From the NCBI GenBank assembly GCA_023213395.1, contig CM041465.1, positions 244,473,741-244,537,740 on the forward strand: a stretch of DNA of 64,000 nt, given 5' to 3'. The stretch comes from Cycas panzhihuaensis (Eukaryota > Cycadophyta). The position numbers and the translations under genes were made by a program. The stretch's first letter is position 1; the number at the start of each line of letters is the position of its first letter. Below the pieces are notes generated by a model that was given only the letters and a program-made list of their open reading frames with translations, had not been told where the DNA came from and made no database searches. This document shows, piece by piece, positions 60,873 to 64,000 of this stretch.

Positions 60873-62084
60873 TAACAGTACTGCCCTGAAGCTAGTAGTA
60901 AGGTTATATCTCGTATCCGGATTTCTGCTAGGTAATACTTCCTCATGGACGAAGTATTATACAAGAGGTCTTTCAATGGGATCCTCCTCTGCTGTGTCAC
61001 CACCGACGAAGCAGACTAAATACTTCGCGAATGCCACCATGGTATTTGCGGGGGCCACTTTGGGGGCCAATCCATGGCCCAAAGGATCCTTCGCATGGGT
61101 TACTATTGGCCGTCCCTCTTTAAGGACACCTATGCTTTTGCCCTAAGGTGTCGGCGATGTCAGGAACATGCTAACATCTCCCATGTTCCTTCCGGGGCCC
61201 TTCACCCCATCACATCTCCGTGGCCTTTCACTCAGTGGGGTCTAGACCTCATCGGGGCTATCTCCCTACCTTCCTAATCGCAGCACAAGTTTATCTTGAC
61301 TGCTACGGAATACTTTACTAAATGGGCGGAGGCCATCCCTCTAGTTACTACCCCTGGTAAGATGATAGCTACCTTCGTTTACTAGCATATCATCTGCCGT
61401 TTTGGGATTCCTGATGTCCTGATTACTGACAACGGAACCCCCTTTTGTAACAAGGAAATGGATGAGCTTTGTGAGAAATTTAAAATCTCTTACAAAACTT
61501 CTTCTCCTTACTACCCCTAGGCATTTGGTCAAGTGGAGTTGTTCAACAAGACTCTCATCAATATTTTAAAGAAAACTGTCACTCAGTCTCAAAGAGACTG
61601 GTACTTTAAGCTCCCTTCTACTTTATGGGTGTACCGTACCTCCGTCTATTTCACCACGGGAATGACCCTGTTCTCCTTGGTTTATGGTACAGAGGCAGTA
61701 CTCCTGTTGGAAGTGGAGATCCCCTCCTTGCGAGTCTCTCTTCAAGGTCTCATTGATGAGGAGTCGATCCATGAGGCGCGCCTCCTGGACCTCGAAGCTT
61801 TGGATGAGAGACATCTAGCTACCTACCAGGCTAACCTAGCATCCAAAGCCCACTCACAAAGGACCTATGATAAACATCTTCATTCTTGTCCTTTGTTTTC
61901 TGGGGACCATGTCATCAAATTGGAGTATCTTCATGACCGCTTGGCCAAATTTAGGCCCAAATAGGTTGGCCCTTTTGTCGTCATCGAGAGCCTTGATAAC
62001 GGTGCCTATAGGATCACCACCTTGTAGAGCCTTGAGTTTGAAAAAGCCGTTAACGGGAAATTCCTTAAGAAATTCTACTCGTGA
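60873..62084 (+). pseudogene. pol: Integrase of element B (stops, otherwise complete)
   Basis: Zinc finger HHCC complete: ECHHGICGGHFGGQSMAQRI and LRCRRCQEHANI (60.9-61.2 kb). Core: WGLDLIGAI (61.25 kb, first Asp), FTKWAEAIPLV, VLITDNGTPFCNKEMDEL (second Asp) and AFGQVELFNKTLINILKKT (Glu, 61.53 kb). C-terminal part: MTLFSLVYGTEAVLLLEVEI, HVIKLEYLHDRLAKFRPK and ESLDNGAYRI, to KFLKKFYS and the stop at 62082-62084. All three catalytic residues are present; stops break it at about six places. No chromodomain. Confidence 0.88.
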
Positions 62085-62815
62085 CTTCATCATCACCTTA
62101 TTCATGCTCTGAAACGAGCCTAAACTACCATCTTAAGTTTGTTTTTATTTCCCCTAGCCACGGGTGGAATGACGACTTAGGATGGCCCCTTTAGTTTCTT
62201 TCTGGTTCCTCTCATGGAACCCTTGTTCCCATTTTCCTTGGGACCTTGTCCTCCTATTTGGGTAGCCCCCAGCTAGGACGATGCTTTGGAGTATCGTCAC
62301 TCCCCTCTCGCTTGGTATTTCCTTTGCATATCCTGCTATGCTCCCATGTGGACATGCATATTACCCTATTTCCTAACCCCGTATATGTCGATCATTTCTA
62401 CTCATAGTGGTCGTGCGTGCTCCTGTTAGGTATATGGCTCTGCATGAAAGGAAATATGCACAACCTAAACAAATGTCATAACATAAAGCTCATATAATAA
62501 TCAACTCATAATGTAACCACACATATCCTTGTGCATCCGTGTACCCTCATATACACACGTAAACATGTAAACAAACATGCATATCATCCATTACACATTA
62601 TGATACACATCATCATATATCAAAATGGGGTATCAATCACCCTATCTATATATACATCAAAAATCATGTGCCATATCATACATATGGTATGGTACATCGT
62701 CTGTGGGAAGCCAGTGTCCTTACATGGGGGGTACAATCATGTGGCTATATATATGGTGAACCCCTGGAGGCTCGTGCTTTCCCCTGTCCAAAACAAATGC
62801 ATATGTCCTACCCTA
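62085..62815 (+). other. Non-coding stretch of element B between integrase and the antisense gene
   Basis: Aligns with 14470-15240 in A. It lacks the long TA microsatellite. No gene seen. Confidence 0.6.
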
Positions 62816-63690
62816 CTACTGCCCTGTCCTTGGAGCATCATCTCCTGGTTGATGTGATCCCTCTCCTAGGGACCACATGCCTCCGAGACTCCTCCTAAGT
62901 CTCCGCGAGCTCCCTGCCTTGCTCCCCTCGTCCCGTGGCCTCCTCGGGGTCGTCGCCAGCGTATGAGTCTGTGTCTTGCTTCGCGTTGACCTCAATGCCA
63001 TATCCTCGATCAGTCGATTGTATCGGGCCTGGATATGGTCCCGCTCCATCTCTACAAGTCGGAACCTCTCCTCCATCCCCTAGAGTCGCTCCTCCAGTAC
63101 TATCACCTGGATATGGCTCCCCGTATCCCTTCCAGCTCCTCCCTGAGCCTCTAGTGCCTACACCCATGTCTGTAGGGCATCCCTCTCATATCGGATGGCA
63201 TCCATCTCTACATGCAGACGCCTTGCACGTGCCTCGTGCTATTGGGACTCTGCTATTTATATGTCTCTCGCCCTTATCAATGGGGTGAATATTACTGTGT
63301 GACTGCCTACCGATTTGGGCTCATCGCTAGCCTGGATGGGAGGATGTCCCTCCGCATAGGCCTGAGGGAATATCTCTCAGACTACTGCGTCCACCAACCT
63401 TTGAATATCTACCGTACCTACAATCCAACATGCCACATGTCAGTCCATGTCTATATGGATATCAAATCAAAACTAAACAATGCGAAATGGGTTAGGTTTT
63501 CAAGGATCCACTTACTGGATCTAGCCTGGCGCTCGTCATCTTGGCTCTATAGTCCTAGCAGCTGTCCTCTGGCCTCGATCCAACAGTTCGATCACCCTCT
63601 ACGTGCCTCCAAAGTCAGGTAGTGCTCTATTGCATAGGGAAATAGCTCTGGATTTACTCGAGAGCCTGTGAAAATGAATCCATTTTTTTG
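62816..63690 (-). pseudogene. Antisense gene of element B: exon 1 plus coiled-coil exon, PMD exon absent
   Basis: Exon 1 (about 63690-63516, minus): AIEHYLTLEARRG and SNCWIEARGQLLGL, then DDERQARS. A 98-bp intron (63418-63515) has donor CCA|GTAAGTGG and acceptor TTGGATTGTAG|G. It joins in phase to exon 2: STVDIQRLVDAVV, QAYAEGHPPIQASDEPKS, HTVIFTPLIRARDI, RLHVEMDAIRYERDALQTWV, MEERFRLVEMERDHIQARYN, a charged heptad-rich coiled coil. Seven in-frame stops are each explained by one transition in a Gln, Arg or Trp codon. The PMD exon between them in element A is missing. Function unknown; exon limits outside the intron are approximate. Confidence 0.65.
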
Positions 63691-63698
63691 TTGATTTT

Positions 63699-63708
63699 CC
63701 TTATATAG
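63699..63708 (-). promoter_or_regulatory. TATA box of the antisense gene, element B
   Basis: Minus strand CTATATAAGG, followed within 30 bases by an ATG (AAAAAAATGGATTC) and exon 1. Counterpart of TATATAAAGG in A. Confidence 0.5.
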
Positions 63709-64000
63709 GCAGGGACCCTGACGTGCACTGTTTCTATTTTCGCTCTCGTGACAGCCCTTTGGATCATCTCTTGCCCTTGATCACCTTTTCCTTTTGGCCC
63801 TGTCTCTCATTGTGCTCCCATAGCCTTCGTCTTGCTTCTTCTTGCGAGTGCATTTATGGCACCCTGCCAATGCATTTTTTTCGCAGGGCCCCTTTTGTCT
63901 CGTTTTGCGTGTCGCTCCCATGCATGCCTGAGTTTATACTTGTTTGGCTCGTTTCGCCGTCTTGGACTCATTTTTGCAGCCCATTCTTGCCCCTAGGGTC

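Larger units (their letters stand above)
52474..64000 (+). mobile_element. Tat-like Ty3/gypsy element 'B' (5' part; continues past the window end)
   Basis: 5' LTR, primer site, gag, protease, RT, RNase H, integrase and the antisense gene are all present in the same order as in element A, and the last bases (63960-64000) match A near 18.2 kb. The second RNase H and the 3' LTR should lie just beyond the window. Inserted in LTR C. Fewer shifts than in A: two main frame changes in gag-pol, plus scattered stops, so it is younger or under less decay. Confidence 0.9.

Noticed and set aside
1-64000. CRISPR arrays, bacterial operons, rRNA genes, organelle insertions
   Set aside because: No regularly spaced repeats, ribosome binding sites or recognisable rRNA or organelle genes were seen.

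Overview
This window looks like a repeat-dense nuclear segment from a land plant with a large genome. A gymnosperm (conifer-like) source is my inference, from the many old, decayed and nested LTR retrotransposons around one intronless PPR-DYW gene. There is no bacterial, organellar, CRISPR or rRNA content. The only gene with an intact reading frame is the PPR-DYW editing-factor gene at 33.4-35.5 kb (+).

Layout. (1) 1-4493: the 3' part of an old Ty3/gypsy element (here 'X'). It holds a broken minus-strand gene for a plant mobile domain (PMD) protein, a tandem motif, a polypurine tract and the start of an LTR. (2) 4494-22694: an 18.2-kb Ty3/gypsy element ('A', Tat-like) with 3.1-3.2-kb LTRs, decayed gag-pol, a minus-strand PMD gene with its own TATA box, and a second, archaeal-type RNase H beside the 3' LTR. 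(3) 23613-30372: a Ty1/copia element ('copia-1') with perfect TSD TATCA; its integrase is split by a 614-bp solo LTR with TSD GTACA. (4) 30378-33421: AT-rich spacer with a possible SINE head and a 73-bp tandem duplication. (5) 33422-35455: the PPR gene. (6) 36339-46728: a minus-strand copia element ('D') interrupted by a younger plus-strand copia ('copia-2', 39199-44387, TSD TTGTT). (7) about 48.38-49.60 kb, minus strand: an unmarked PPR-DYW pseudogene. (8) 50305-52473: a truncated LTR ('C') into which a second Tat-like element ('B', 52474 to beyond the window end) has inserted. B is the better-preserved relative of A.

The most interesting signal is the antisense gene carried by the Tat-like elements between integrase and the 3' LTR. 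It is visible in three elements. In X and A it carries a recognisable PMD followed by a charged tail (A also has a downstream coiled-coil exon). In A and B a TATA box on the minus strand precedes it. In B the PMD exon is missing: the flanking introns are fused into one 98-bp GT-AG intron that keeps the reading frame between the first exon and the coiled-coil exon. In A the archaeal-type RNase H lies beyond this antisense gene, far from the pol block.

All retroelement reading frames here are broken. Most in-frame stops and several catalytic Asp-to-Asn changes are explicable as single transitions, as expected of long-term decay of methylated cytosines. Element names X, A, B, C and D are labels used only in this annotation.
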